From positions 1 through 64,000 of the forward strand of contig DASXVO010000005.1 in NCBI GenBank assembly GCA_036504215.1: a stretch of DNA of 64,000 nucleotides, written 5' to 3'. The translations under genes and the position numbers were made by a program. The notes under the pieces are model-generated. The model was not told where the DNA came from and did not search any database. It worked only from the letters and a program-made list of their open reading frames with translations. The first letter of the stretch is position 1. Every line of letters begins with the position of its first letter. Positions 52,279 to 60,289 of this stretch are shown piece after piece. Source of the stretch: Vicinamibacterales bacterium. GTDB lineage: Bacteria; Acidobacteriota; Vicinamibacteria; Vicinamibacterales; Fen-181.

Positions 52279-53397
52279 ATGAGCGATCGCGAGAGCTGGT
52301 TCACCGATGAACTCGAGCGGCGAGGGGTGTCCCGCCGCGACTTCCTGGGATTCTGCACGGTGATGGCGTCGGCACTCGCGCTGCCCGCATCACTGTCTGC
52401 CGCGATCGCCAAGGCGATCCAGCAGACGGACAAGCCGGTCTTGGTGTGGCTCGAATTTCAGGACTGCTGCGGCAACACCGAGTCGTTCCTGCGTGCGGCC
52501 CGACCCACCGTGGCCGACATCATTCTCGACACGCTGTCGGTGGACTACCACGAGACCATCATGGCGGCCGCGGGTGTACAGGCGCATGAAACCCTGAAGA
52601 AGGTCGTCGGCGACAAGCGAGGCCAGTACCTCGCGGTCGTCGAGGGTTCGATTCCGACCGGTGACGGCGGCGCCTATTGCACCATCGGCGGCCGTTCGGC
52701 GCTCGAGATCGCCCGGGAGGTCTGTGGCAACGCGGCAGCGACGATCGCGATGGGCACGTGCGCGGCCTACGGGGGCCTGCCGGCCGCGGCGCCGAACCCC
52801 ACGGGCGCCGTTGGGGTGGCTGACGCCGTGCCGGGGATCAAGAACCTGGTGAATTTCCCTGCGTGCCCCGCGAACGCCGAGAACATCACGGCTTTGCTCG
52901 TGCACTACCTGACGTTCAAGAACTGGCCTCCGCTCGACGAGTACCAGCGGCCGCTCTTCGCCTACGGCAAGCTCATTCACGACAACTGCGAGCGCCGCGC
53001 CCACTACGACGCCGGGCAGTACGTCGAGGCGTGGGGCGACGAAGGCCACCGAACGGGCTACTGCCTGTACAAGATGGGCTGCAAGGGCCCGGTCACGTCC
53101 CAGAATTGTCCGCGCGTGCGCTGGAACGAGGGGACGAACTGGCCGATCGGCTGCGGTCATCCGTGCGTCGGCTGCGCCGAGCCGGATTTCTGGGACAAGA
53201 TGACGCCTTTTTACCAGCACCTGCAGGGGCCGCCGATTCTCGGCCCCGGCTACACCGTTGACCGCGTCGGCGTCGCCGCGTCGGTCGGCATCGCGGCCGC
53301 CTTCGCCACACACGGCGTGATCTCCTATGTGAAGAGGTCCAGGCAGCTACCGCAGGAAGAGCCCAAACCCGAGGCGAAGAAGGGAGACACGGTATGA
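52279..53397 (+). CDS. [NiFe]-hydrogenase small subunit, Tat-exported, unusual proximal motif
   Basis: 372 aa. A Tat signal (VSRRDFLGFCTVMASALALPASL, residues 17-39) precedes the small-subunit fold: GSIPTGDGGAYC, GTCAAYGG, NFPACPANAEN, IHDNCERRAHYDAGQ, YCLYKMGCKGP, and NWPIGCGHPCVGCAEP. These supply ligands for the three Fe-S clusters. Where related enzymes have CTGC near the N-terminus, this one has DCCGNTESFLR, so one proximal ligand is changed. A C-terminal TM anchor (VGVAASVGIAAAFATHGVISYV) points to membrane binding. GAGG lies upstream of ATG 52279. Confidence 0.95.
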   Translation: MSDRESWFTDELERRGVSRRDFLGFCTVMASALALPASLSAAIAKAIQQTDKPVLVWLEFQDCCGNTESFLRAARPTVADIILDTLSVDYHETIMAAAGVQAHETLKKVVGDKRGQYLAVVEGSIPTGDGGAYCTIGGRSALEIAREVCGNAAATIAMGTCAAYGGLPAAAPNPTGAVGVADAVPGIKNLVNFPACPANAENITALLVHYLTFKNWPPLDEYQRPLFAYGKLIHDNCERRAHYDAGQYVEAWGDEGHRTGYCLYKMGCKGPVTSQNCPRVRWNEGTNWPIGCGHPCVGCAEPDFWDKMTPFYQHLQGPPILGPGYTVDRVGVAASVGIAAAFATHGVISYVKRSRQLPQEEPKPEAKKGDTV

Positions 53398-55100
53398 CGC
53401 ACATCGTCGTTGATCCCGTCACTCGGATCGAGGGGCACCTGCGGATCGAGGCCGAGGTCGATGGGGGCAAGGTGCGTGACGCCTGGTCGTCTTCCACGAT
53501 GTTTCGCGGCATCGAGCTGATCCTGAAGGGCCGCGACCCGCGCGATGCGTGGGTGTTCACGCAGCGGATTTGCGGTGTGTGCACCACCGTGCACGCCATC
53601 GCCTCCATTCGGGCCGTCGAGAACGCGATCGGCGCGGCACCGCCACCCAACGCACGGCTGCTGCGCAACCTGATCATCGCGATGCAGTGCGTCCAGGACC
53701 ACGTCGTCCACTTCTACCATCTCCACGCGCTCGACTGGGTGGACATCGTTTCCGCGCTGAGCGCAGACCCGACCAAGACCTCATCGCTGGCCGAGTCGAT
53801 TTCGGACTGGCCGCTCTCGAGCACGAAGTATTTCGCCGGCGTTCGCGACCGGATCAAGGGCTTCGTCGACCGTGGACAGCTCGGTCCGTTTGCCAACGCC
53901 TACTGGGGACATAGCGCATACAAGCTGCCGCCGGAGGCGAACCTGCTCGCCGTGGCGCACTACCTCGAAGCGCTCGAGTGGCAGCGAGAGGTCATCAAGG
54001 TCCACGCGATCCTCGGTGGAAAGAACCCTCACCTCCAGAGCTTCCTGGTCGGCGGCATGGCGACGCCGGTCGATCCCGACAAGCAGGCCTCGCTCAATGC
54101 CGACACGCTCGCTCAGGTGCGCTCGCTGATCAACAAGGCGCACGACTTCGTGGCCCGCGTGTACATTCCTGACGTTCTGGCTGTCGCTTCGTTCTACAAG
54201 GACTGGGCAGGCTACGGCGCGGGACCCGGCCACTTCCTCGTCTACGGCGAGTACCCCGAAGACGACGGGCAGCGCCCTGCCCTCTTCCTCCCATCCGGCG
54301 TCATTCGCAACAAGGATCTGAGCAAGGTCGAACGCCTCGACGCGGCCCTGATCACCGAGCAGGTCACGCACTCGTGGTACGAGTACGCCGGTGGCGACCA
54401 GGTGGGCCTGCACCCGTTCGCCGGCGAAACGAAACCCAGTTACACGGGACCCAAGCCTCCGTTCGAGCGGCTCGATACAGCGGCGAAATACAGCTGGCTC
54501 AAGTCGCCACGCTACGACGGCCTTCCGATGGAAGTCGGGCCGCTCTCGCGCATGCTGGTGGCCTATGCGTCCGGCCACGCACGGGTGAAGGAGGTGGTCG
54601 GCGGCGTCCTCCAGAAGCTCGGGGTCGGGCCCGAGGCCCTCTTCTCCACGCTCGGTCGCGTGGCGGCGCGCGCCATCGAGACCCTCATCCTCGCCGAGAA
54701 GCAGGTCGAGTGGCTCGACCAACTCGCCGGCAACATGGCGCGGCACGACTTGCGGACGCACGACAACTCGAAGTGGGACCCGAACAGCTGGCCCGCCGAG
54801 GCATCGGGTGTCGGCCTCCACGAGGCGCCGCGCGGCGCCCTGGGTCATTGGGTCCACATCCGCAACGGCTCGATTGCCAACTACCAGTGCATCGTCCCCA
54901 GCACGTGGAACGCCGGCCCGCGTGACGCCGCTGGCCACCGCGGGCCGTACGAGGAGGCGCTTCTCGGAACGCCCGTCGCGGATCCGGCGAAGCCGATCGA
55001 AATCCTGCGGACCATTCACTCCTTCGATCCATGTCTGGCGTGCGGCGTCCACGTCCTGGACGGCCGCCGGCGCGAAATCGCGCGAGTGAGGCTGTCATGA
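53394..55100 (+). CDS. [NiFe]-hydrogenase large subunit
   Basis: 568 aa. It binds the NiFe(CN)2CO site through RICGVC (residues about 58-63) and DPCLACGVH near the C-terminus. The residues after the last His (VLDGRRREIARVRLS) are the extension removed by the protease encoded at 55818. It begins VVDPVTRIEGHLRIE, typical of group 1 uptake enzymes. It overlaps the small subunit by 4 nt (ATGA). H2 oxidation in or at the periplasm with electrons to cytochrome b is the likely role. Confidence 0.96.
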   Translation: MTHIVVDPVTRIEGHLRIEAEVDGGKVRDAWSSSTMFRGIELILKGRDPRDAWVFTQRICGVCTTVHAIASIRAVENAIGAAPPPNARLLRNLIIAMQCVQDHVVHFYHLHALDWVDIVSALSADPTKTSSLAESISDWPLSSTKYFAGVRDRIKGFVDRGQLGPFANAYWGHSAYKLPPEANLLAVAHYLEALEWQREVIKVHAILGGKNPHLQSFLVGGMATPVDPDKQASLNADTLAQVRSLINKAHDFVARVYIPDVLAVASFYKDWAGYGAGPGHFLVYGEYPEDDGQRPALFLPSGVIRNKDLSKVERLDAALITEQVTHSWYEYAGGDQVGLHPFAGETKPSYTGPKPPFERLDTAAKYSWLKSPRYDGLPMEVGPLSRMLVAYASGHARVKEVVGGVLQKLGVGPEALFSTLGRVAARAIETLILAEKQVEWLDQLAGNMARHDLRTHDNSKWDPNSWPAEASGVGLHEAPRGALGHWVHIRNGSIANYQCIVPSTWNAGPRDAAGHRGPYEEALLGTPVADPAKPIEILRTIHSFDPCLACGVHVLDGRRREIARVRLS

Positions 55101-55825
55101 TCGGCGACACCGCCCTGGCCGAAACCGTGCGCGTGTACGTCTGGGAGTGGCCGGTACGTGCGTGCCACTGGCTGATCGCCGGGTCCATCGCGGTCCTGTC
55201 GGGCACCGGGCTCTACATCGCGAATCCCTCGCTCATGACGACCGGCGTCGTCACGCAACGGTCGCTGATGGGCCTCGTGAAGTTGATCCACTACTCGACC
55301 GCGATCGTCTTCGGCATCGCGGTCTTCAGCCGCGTCTGGTGGATGTTCGTCGGAAACAACTACGCGCGATGGGACAAGTTCGTCCCCGCGCGCACCAAGC
55401 GCTGGAAGGCGATCTGGCCGACGCTGAGCTACTACCTGTTTCGGATGCGGAAACCCCCGGGCTTCGTCGGACACAACCCGCTGGCGGGGCTGACCTACAC
55501 ACTGGTGTTCGTCATCTACCTCATCATGATCGGCACCGGGCTGGCGATGTACTCGGTCAGCGCGCACGTCGGCTCGCCACTGCGGCTGTTCACGTTCCTC
55601 GTGCCCGTGTTCGGCGGTCTCGCGATGGCGCGCTGGCTGCATCACGGGTTCATGTGGATGCTCATCGGCTTCGCGCTGCACCACGTCTACAGCGCCGTGC
55701 TGATGTCGCAGGTCGAAGCGAATGCCACGGTCGAATCGATCTTCTCCGGCTACAAGTTCGTTCCGCGAGAAGACCTGGTGTACTCCGGCTACCGGTTCAT
55801 CGACCGCAAGGACCAGCATGGATAG
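55097..55825 (+). CDS. hydrogenase cytochrome b subunit (HyaC type)
   Basis: 242 aa with four TM helices (WLIAGSIAVLSGTGLYI, IVFGIAVFSRVWWMFVG, LTYTLVFVIYLIMIGTGLAMYSV, FMWMLIGFALHHVYSAVL). Haem-ligand histidines stand in ACHWLIAG, KLIHYST, WLHHGFMW and ALHHVYS. It passes electrons from the Fe-S small subunit to quinone. The start overlaps the large subunit stop (ATGA). Confidence 0.93.
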   Translation: MIGDTALAETVRVYVWEWPVRACHWLIAGSIAVLSGTGLYIANPSLMTTGVVTQRSLMGLVKLIHYSTAIVFGIAVFSRVWWMFVGNNYARWDKFVPARTKRWKAIWPTLSYYLFRMRKPPGFVGHNPLAGLTYTLVFVIYLIMIGTGLAMYSVSAHVGSPLRLFTFLVPVFGGLAMARWLHHGFMWMLIGFALHHVYSAVLMSQVEANATVESIFSGYKFVPREDLVYSGYRFIDRKDQHG

Positions 55826-56363
55826 CCGTTCGTCGCTGCTCATTCTCGGCCTCGGCAATCTCCTCTGCACCGACGACGGCGCGGGCGCCTTCGTGGTGCA
55901 GGAGATTGCCGAAACGAGGGTGGCGCCGGACGGCGTGCGGATTCTCGACGGAGGCACGCTCGGACTGGCCCTTCTGCCCTATCTCGAGGATGCAGAGCGC
56001 GCGATCCTGGTTGACGCGGTGCAGGTGGACGCGCCGCCTGGAACCGTGATCCGCCTCGAGGGTGAGGAGGTGGGACCGGCCATCGCGTCCCACCTATCGG
56101 TCCACCAGGTGGGCGTCGCCGATCTGCTCGACGCCGCGCGGTGGCGGGAGCGTGTACCTCCCGAACTCACCCTGCTCGGCGTCGTGCCGCTCAGCACGGA
56201 ACTCGGCTACGGCCTCTCGGCACCAGTGGACGCGGCGTTCGACGACCTCGTCGCCCGCGTCTGCCAGGAGGCGGCTCGACTGGGTTTCCCCTTGTCGATG
56301 AAACAACCGCATGACCACGACCACGAGGGCGCTCGTCTGCGCGCTGCTGTCGGCGATCGCTGA
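55818..56363 (+). CDS. hydrogenase maturation protease (HyaD/HybD, M52)
   Basis: 181 aa. It cleaves the C-terminal tail of the large subunit after nickel insertion. The N-terminus ILGLGNLLCTDDGAGAFVVQEI is the M52 signature (GxGNxxxxDDGxG), and HLSVHQVGVADLL carries the third metal ligand. The last 20 residues are His/Asp-rich (KQPHDHDHEG), unusual, and could bind nickel. The start overlaps the cytochrome b gene by 8 nt. Confidence 0.93.
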   Translation: MDSRSSLLILGLGNLLCTDDGAGAFVVQEIAETRVAPDGVRILDGGTLGLALLPYLEDAERAILVDAVQVDAPPGTVIRLEGEEVGPAIASHLSVHQVGVADLLDAARWRERVPPELTLLGVVPLSTELGYGLSAPVDAAFDDLVARVCQEAARLGFPLSMKQPHDHDHEGARLRAAVGDR

Positions 56364-56697
56364 GACGACCTGCGGCCGGTCCGACATTGCCTCGCCGCCC
56401 GCCTCCCGGCTATCTTCACTCGCCGCGCGGGAGGCGGGTCGCCGCCTCTACCAGACCCACTGCGCCTTTTGTCATGGCGAGCGCGGCGATGGCCAGGGAG
56501 TCCGTCGGTCGTCGTTCGCTCGCGCACCCCGGGATTTCACCGACGTGGCGTGGCGCCGATCGACGTCGCCAGAACACGTGTCCCGCGCGATCCGCGACGG
56601 CGTCACAGGCACGGCGATGCCGGCGTGGGCCGCCCTGGGCGACGACGCCATCGCCAATCTGACAGCGTACGTCTGCTCGTTCGGCCGCTCCCGGTGA
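56311..56697 (+). CDS. monohaem cytochrome c
   Basis: 128 aa. A signal segment (RALVCALLSAIAETTCG) is followed by one CAFCH haem motif (residues about 51-55) and a distal Met in GTAMPAWAALGD, the class I cytochrome c pattern. It overlaps the end of the protease gene by 53 nt. The Cys near the signal end could also be a lipobox (ETTCG is a poor match). It is a likely electron carrier of the hydrogenase module. Confidence 0.88.
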   Translation: MTTTTRALVCALLSAIAETTCGRSDIASPPASRLSSLAAREAGRRLYQTHCAFCHGERGDGQGVRRSSFARAPRDFTDVAWRRSTSPEHVSRAIRDGVTGTAMPAWAALGDDAIANLTAYVCSFGRSR

Positions 56698-56764
56698 GCA
56701 GCACAGGCAAACGCCTGGAGTGGTGCATTACACAACACTCCACATGCGACCATTCGCAGACCAC

Positions 56765-56840
56765 TGCCGAATTTTCGGCACTCGCGCGACCAGCCATCAG
56801 CCATCCTCCTGGGAACCGCGCAGAAACGTGCGGTTTCTGC
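56765..56840 (+). repeat. two perfect inverted repeats upstream of the multihaem gene
   Basis: TGCCGAA-TT-TTCGGCA spans 56765-56780 and GCAGAAAC-GTGCG-GTTTCTGC spans 56820-56840. They lie 14-89 bp upstream of the -24 element at 56854. They may be activator-binding dyads or RNA hairpins ending the hydrogenase transcript; CAGGC-AAAC-GCCTG at 56704-56717 is another small hairpin. Confidence 0.45.
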
Positions 56841-56853
56841 TAGACTGCGCCGT

Positions 56854-56869
56854 TGGCAACCGCCTTGCT
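56854..56869 (+). promoter_or_regulatory. sigma-54 promoter of the nine-haem cytochrome gene
   Basis: TGGCAAC-CGCC-TTGCT matches 10 of 12 consensus positions and has exact GG-N10-GC spacing. The start would be near 56880, 43 nt before ATG 56923. Confidence 0.65.
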
Positions 56870-56922
56870 GGTTAGCTGAGGTTGGGTCGTCGTTTTCCCC
56901 TTCTCCGGTGGCAGTCAGCAGC

Positions 56923-57972
56923 ATGCCTTGTTCAGCGCTTTTCCCACTCGTCGTTGCCTTGATCGTCCAGACGCCGGCGGCGGTCCAGCCGAAGAACGAA
57001 GACATCGAAACGTGTCTGGCATGTCACGCCGACAAGTCGATGTCGGTCATGCTGCCGAGTGGTGAGTCCCGAGGCCTGTTTGTCGACAAAGGCGGTTTCA
57101 CCCGCTCGGTGCACGGTGGAAAGCTCGGCTGCACGGACTGCCACACCGACGTGACCGAGATCCCGCACGCGTCGAAGCCGTTCAAGTCAAAGCGCGAGTT
57201 CACCATCGCGTACTACGAGGCGTGCAAGCGGTGCCATTTCGCCAACTACAGCAAGACACTCGACAGTGTCCACTACGCGGCCATCGCGCGCGGTGACCGC
57301 ACGGCACCGACGTGCGTGGATTGCCACGGCGCCCACGACATCACGCCGCCCAATCAGCCGCGCTCGCGGATCTCCCAGACGTGCGCCACGTGTCATCGGG
57401 GCGTCTCGACCGTCTACGCGCGCAGCGTGCATGGCCGGGCGCTGATCGAGGAGAAGAACATCGACGTCCCTGCCTGCACGGACTGCCACCACTCGCACGA
57501 CATCGCGGGCCCGCACGCGCCCGGTTGGCGGCTCAAGAGCCCGGAACTCTGCGCCAGCTGCCACGCCAGCCAGAGCATGATGAAGAAGTACGGCCTGTCC
57601 ACGGCGGTGATGCAGACCTATCTGGCCGACTTCCACGGCATGACGGCGTCGCTCCAAAAGCAGGATGGGACGACGGGACCACGCGTCACGGCGCTGTGCA
57701 TCGACTGCCACGGCGTGCACGACATCGCGAAGACCAAAGGACCGGGCTCGGCGCAGATGCAGAAGAACCTGGTGGCCACCTGTCAGAAGTGCCACCCGGG
57801 CGCGACCAAGAGTTTCTCGGCCGCGTGGATGTCACACTACGAGCCGACGCTGCAGAAGGCTCCGCTCGTCTACGGCGTCAAGCTCATGTACTACGTCTTG
57901 ATCCCATTCATGATCGGAGGATTGGTGCTCCAGATCCTCCTCCACCTCTGGCGCGTCGTGGTCAACCGATGA
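56923..57972 (+). CDS. nine-haem cytochrome c with C-terminal membrane anchor
   Basis: 349 aa. A signal peptide (PCSALFPLVVALIVQTPAAVQ) is followed by nine CxxCH motifs: CLACH, CTDCH, CKRCH, CVDCH, CATCH, CTDCH, CASCH, CIDCH and CQKCH. A C-terminal TM helix (VLIPFMIGGLVLQILLHLW) anchors it. It looks like an NrfB/octahaem-type electron relay between the membrane and a partner. I prefer ATG 56923; GTG 56908 in frame is possible. The gene is coupled to the next cytochrome b. Confidence 0.93.
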   Translation: MPCSALFPLVVALIVQTPAAVQPKNEDIETCLACHADKSMSVMLPSGESRGLFVDKGGFTRSVHGGKLGCTDCHTDVTEIPHASKPFKSKREFTIAYYEACKRCHFANYSKTLDSVHYAAIARGDRTAPTCVDCHGAHDITPPNQPRSRISQTCATCHRGVSTVYARSVHGRALIEEKNIDVPACTDCHHSHDIAGPHAPGWRLKSPELCASCHASQSMMKKYGLSTAVMQTYLADFHGMTASLQKQDGTTGPRVTALCIDCHGVHDIAKTKGPGSAQMQKNLVATCQKCHPGATKSFSAAWMSHYEPTLQKAPLVYGVKLMYYVLIPFMIGGLVLQILLHLWRVVVNR

Positions 57973-58664
57973 AGGGCTACATCGTCCGTTTCTCGCGGCG
58001 GCAGCGCATCGAGCACTTCTCGGTGATGACGGTGTTCATCATCCTGTCGCTGACGGGTCTGCCGCAGAAGTTCTTCGAGGCCTCGTGGGCCCAGGCGCTC
58101 ATCGTCGGCCTCGGCGGCATTGACCGCGTGCGGTGGATCCACCGAGCAGCAGGCGTCGCGTTCGCGCTGCTGACCGGCATCCATTTGACAACGGCGGTGG
58201 GGCTCGTGCTCCTGGGGCGCTCGTCGTTGTCGATCGTGCCGACACGCCAGGACTTCACCGACGCCATCGACCAGATCCGCTACTACCTGGGAGGCTCCGA
58301 GGAGCCGGCCAGGTTCGACAAGTTCGACTACAAGCAGAAGTTCGAGTACTGGGGCCTCGTCCTGGGTGCCGTCATCGTCATCAGCACCGGGCTCGTACTG
58401 CTCTTCCCGATCCTGACCGCGCAGTTCCTTCCCGGCGAGGTCATTCCAGCGGCGAAACTGGCGCACGGGAACGAGGGGTTGATGGCCTTTCTCGTGGTCA
58501 TCGTCTGGCACATCTACAACGCGCACCTCAATCCCGACGTTTTCCCGTTCGACACGACCATCTTCACCGGGAAGATCAGCCTGGACCGGCTGCACCACGA
58601 GCATGGTCGGGAATATGAGAGACTGAAGGACGAACAGTCGCCTTCCGATCCTGCGTCGATCTGA
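57969..58664 (+). CDS. cytochrome b membrane subunit (FdnI/NapC-partner type)
   Basis: 231 aa. Four TM helices (IEHFSVMTVFIILSLTGLPQKF, IHRAAGVAFALLTGIHLTTAVGLVLL, FEYWGLVLGAVIVISTGLVLLFPI, GLMAFLVVIVWHIYNAHL) with paired histidines (IEHFSV, IHRAAG, GIHLTT, AHGNEG, VWHIYNAHL). It resembles the membrane cytochrome b of formate dehydrogenase and hydrogenase. Its ATG overlaps the stop of the multihaem gene (ATGA), so the two form a quinone-linked pair. Confidence 0.9.
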   Translation: MKGYIVRFSRRQRIEHFSVMTVFIILSLTGLPQKFFEASWAQALIVGLGGIDRVRWIHRAAGVAFALLTGIHLTTAVGLVLLGRSSLSIVPTRQDFTDAIDQIRYYLGGSEEPARFDKFDYKQKFEYWGLVLGAVIVISTGLVLLFPILTAQFLPGEVIPAAKLAHGNEGLMAFLVVIVWHIYNAHLNPDVFPFDTTIFTGKISLDRLHHEHGREYERLKDEQSPSDPASI

Positions 58665-58687
58665 CGGAGGGGCGCGCTGCTGGTCAC

Positions 58688-59674
58688 ATGACGATGGGCC
58701 GCCTCCTCCCAGCCTTTCTGGCCCAGTCGATTCTTCACGGGCTGATTGCCGCGGTCTTCGTCGAGACCGTGCTGCGAGCGTGGCGTGTCGAAGATGCCTC
58801 GTGGCGCGTGCGCCTGCGGTTTCTGCCGCTGCTGTTTCCGATCGTGGCCCTGCCCGTCCTCTTCCTCCTCGCGCCGTGGCGGAACGATCCGTCGTTCATT
58901 GGCCGTCGGGCGTTGTTTGCGAGTGAACGGTGGAACCTGCTGCACGTGTCGGGCGTCGGGCTGGGCGACCTCGTGCTGCTGCTCGCCGCCGGTCTTGGCG
59001 CGGCGCTCTTCCTCCGGGACGCCGTGCCGCCGATCCTCGATCTGCTGCGGGCCGGCCACCGTGCGGCCGACGTGGGCCCGTGGCTCGCGGGGAGCACCTC
59101 CGTCACCACGGCAGTCGAGACACACGCGAGGGTTCTGGGGATAGCGCCTCCACCGGTTCGAGTGATTCGGCTCACGGCCCCGGTCCTGCTCTGTGAGGGC
59201 GCCCGCCGGCCGACGCTCGTCATCTCGCCTTCGACGATGGCACGGCTGCCGGCCGCGGAATTGAACGCGGCCCTGGCGCACGAACTCGCTCACGCGGCCT
59301 ACCGCGATCCCGCATGGGGCTACGTCCTGATTGCGCTGCGAGTGGTGTTGTTCCTGAATCCGGCGGCTCAGTGGACGGCCCGTGCCGTCGTGGACGACAT
59401 GGAGCGTCGGGCGGACCAACTGGCCGTCCGGCTTGTGGGCGACCCGAATGCCCTCGCCCGCGCGATCGAAATCCTGTTCGACGCCGGTCAGGCACAGCCC
59501 GTCGAAACCGACTCGTCGCTCGAACGACTCTTCTGGAAGGCGCGACGCGCCGGCGTCGCGCGCCGGTGTCGGAGGCTGCGCGCGACGGCGCCGGGTGTGC
59601 CGACAGGCGGCGGGCCGCTCACGTTGGCGCTGGCCGCGCTCGGCATCGCGCTGCTGGTGTTCTTCTCCGTGTAG
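58688..59674 (+). CDS. M56-type (BlaR1-like) membrane metallopeptidase
   Basis: 328 aa. Three or four N-terminal TM helices; the gluzincin motif AALAHELAHAAYRDPAWG (HExxH near residues 198-202) follows VLLCEGARRPTLVISPSTMARLPAAELNAA, which is the M56 arrangement. A C-terminal TM helix (LTLALAALGIALLVFFSV) ends the protein. No BlaI repressor gene lies nearby, and the sensor domain of BlaR1 is missing. The target is unknown. Confidence 0.82.
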   Translation: MTMGRLLPAFLAQSILHGLIAAVFVETVLRAWRVEDASWRVRLRFLPLLFPIVALPVLFLLAPWRNDPSFIGRRALFASERWNLLHVSGVGLGDLVLLLAAGLGAALFLRDAVPPILDLLRAGHRAADVGPWLAGSTSVTTAVETHARVLGIAPPPVRVIRLTAPVLLCEGARRPTLVISPSTMARLPAAELNAALAHELAHAAYRDPAWGYVLIALRVVLFLNPAAQWTARAVVDDMERRADQLAVRLVGDPNALARAIEILFDAGQAQPVETDSSLERLFWKARRAGVARRCRRLRATAPGVPTGGGPLTLALAALGIALLVFFSV

Positions 59675-59734
59675 GGGATCCGGATCGATCGAACGTCGCG
59701 GAGGCATCTCGGTCCGCGGCGCCGCGGCACACCG

Positions 59735-60289
59735 ATGAGAGAGACCGTCAGGCTGATCGCCTCCTGGCTCGTGGTTCTCGCGGCGGCGGCCGTCGCGCTC
59801 AAGGCGCTCGACCGTCTGCCGTCGCTGCTCACCGGGACGCCACCAGGCGCCCGGGCGTACGAGTCGATCGATCGGGCCGAACGTGCCCTGGGCGCGAGGA
59901 TCTGGCTGCCCGCCTTCTACCCCGACACGCTCGCGTGGCCACCATCGCGGATCGAGTCGTTCGTGGGGCCGCATGTCTGGGCAGTGGTACACGTGGTCGG
60001 CCGCGAGGATCGTGGGGAACGTCTCGTCCTCGTCGAGTCCATGGACGAGCCGGCGCCACCGCCGGCGACCCTGCTGCCGCCGGTTCTCGTGCTCCAGTCG
60101 AGCGCGGTCGCGATCGGCACGCGTCAGGGCGTACTCTCGCGAGTCGTGACAGACGAGGGGCGGACACTCCATGAAGTGTGGTGGGTGCACGGCGCGCGGA
60201 GGGTCATGTTGCGGTACGATGGCGCAGCGGAGGAACTGCTCGTGATCGCCCAAAGCCTCGAACGGACGCAGTCATGGCCCCGGCAATGA
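59735..60289 (+). CDS. hypothetical membrane-anchored protein
   Basis: 184 aa with one N-terminal TM anchor (RLIASWLVVLAAAAVALKAL) and an exported domain. I recognise no family. WLPAFYPDTLAWPPSRIESFVGPHVWAVVHVVG and VWWVHGARRVMLRYDGAAEELLVIAQSL suggest a compact mixed alpha-beta fold. It ends with an ATGA overlap to the kinase gene, so it may provide or sense the kinase signal. Confidence 0.7.
   Translation: MRETVRLIASWLVVLAAAAVALKALDRLPSLLTGTPPGARAYESIDRAERALGARIWLPAFYPDTLAWPPSRIESFVGPHVWAVVHVVGREDRGERLVLVESMDEPAPPPATLLPPVLVLQSSAVAIGTRQGVLSRVVTDEGRTLHEVWWVHGARRVMLRYDGAAEELLVIAQSLERTQSWPRQ

Noticed and set aside
58514-60253. 579-codon minus-strand frame opposite cytochrome b, the M56 peptidase and the hypothetical gene
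   Set aside because: Arg/Gln/His-rich and without family resemblance, while the plus-strand genes have clear motifs such as HELAH and paired haem histidines.
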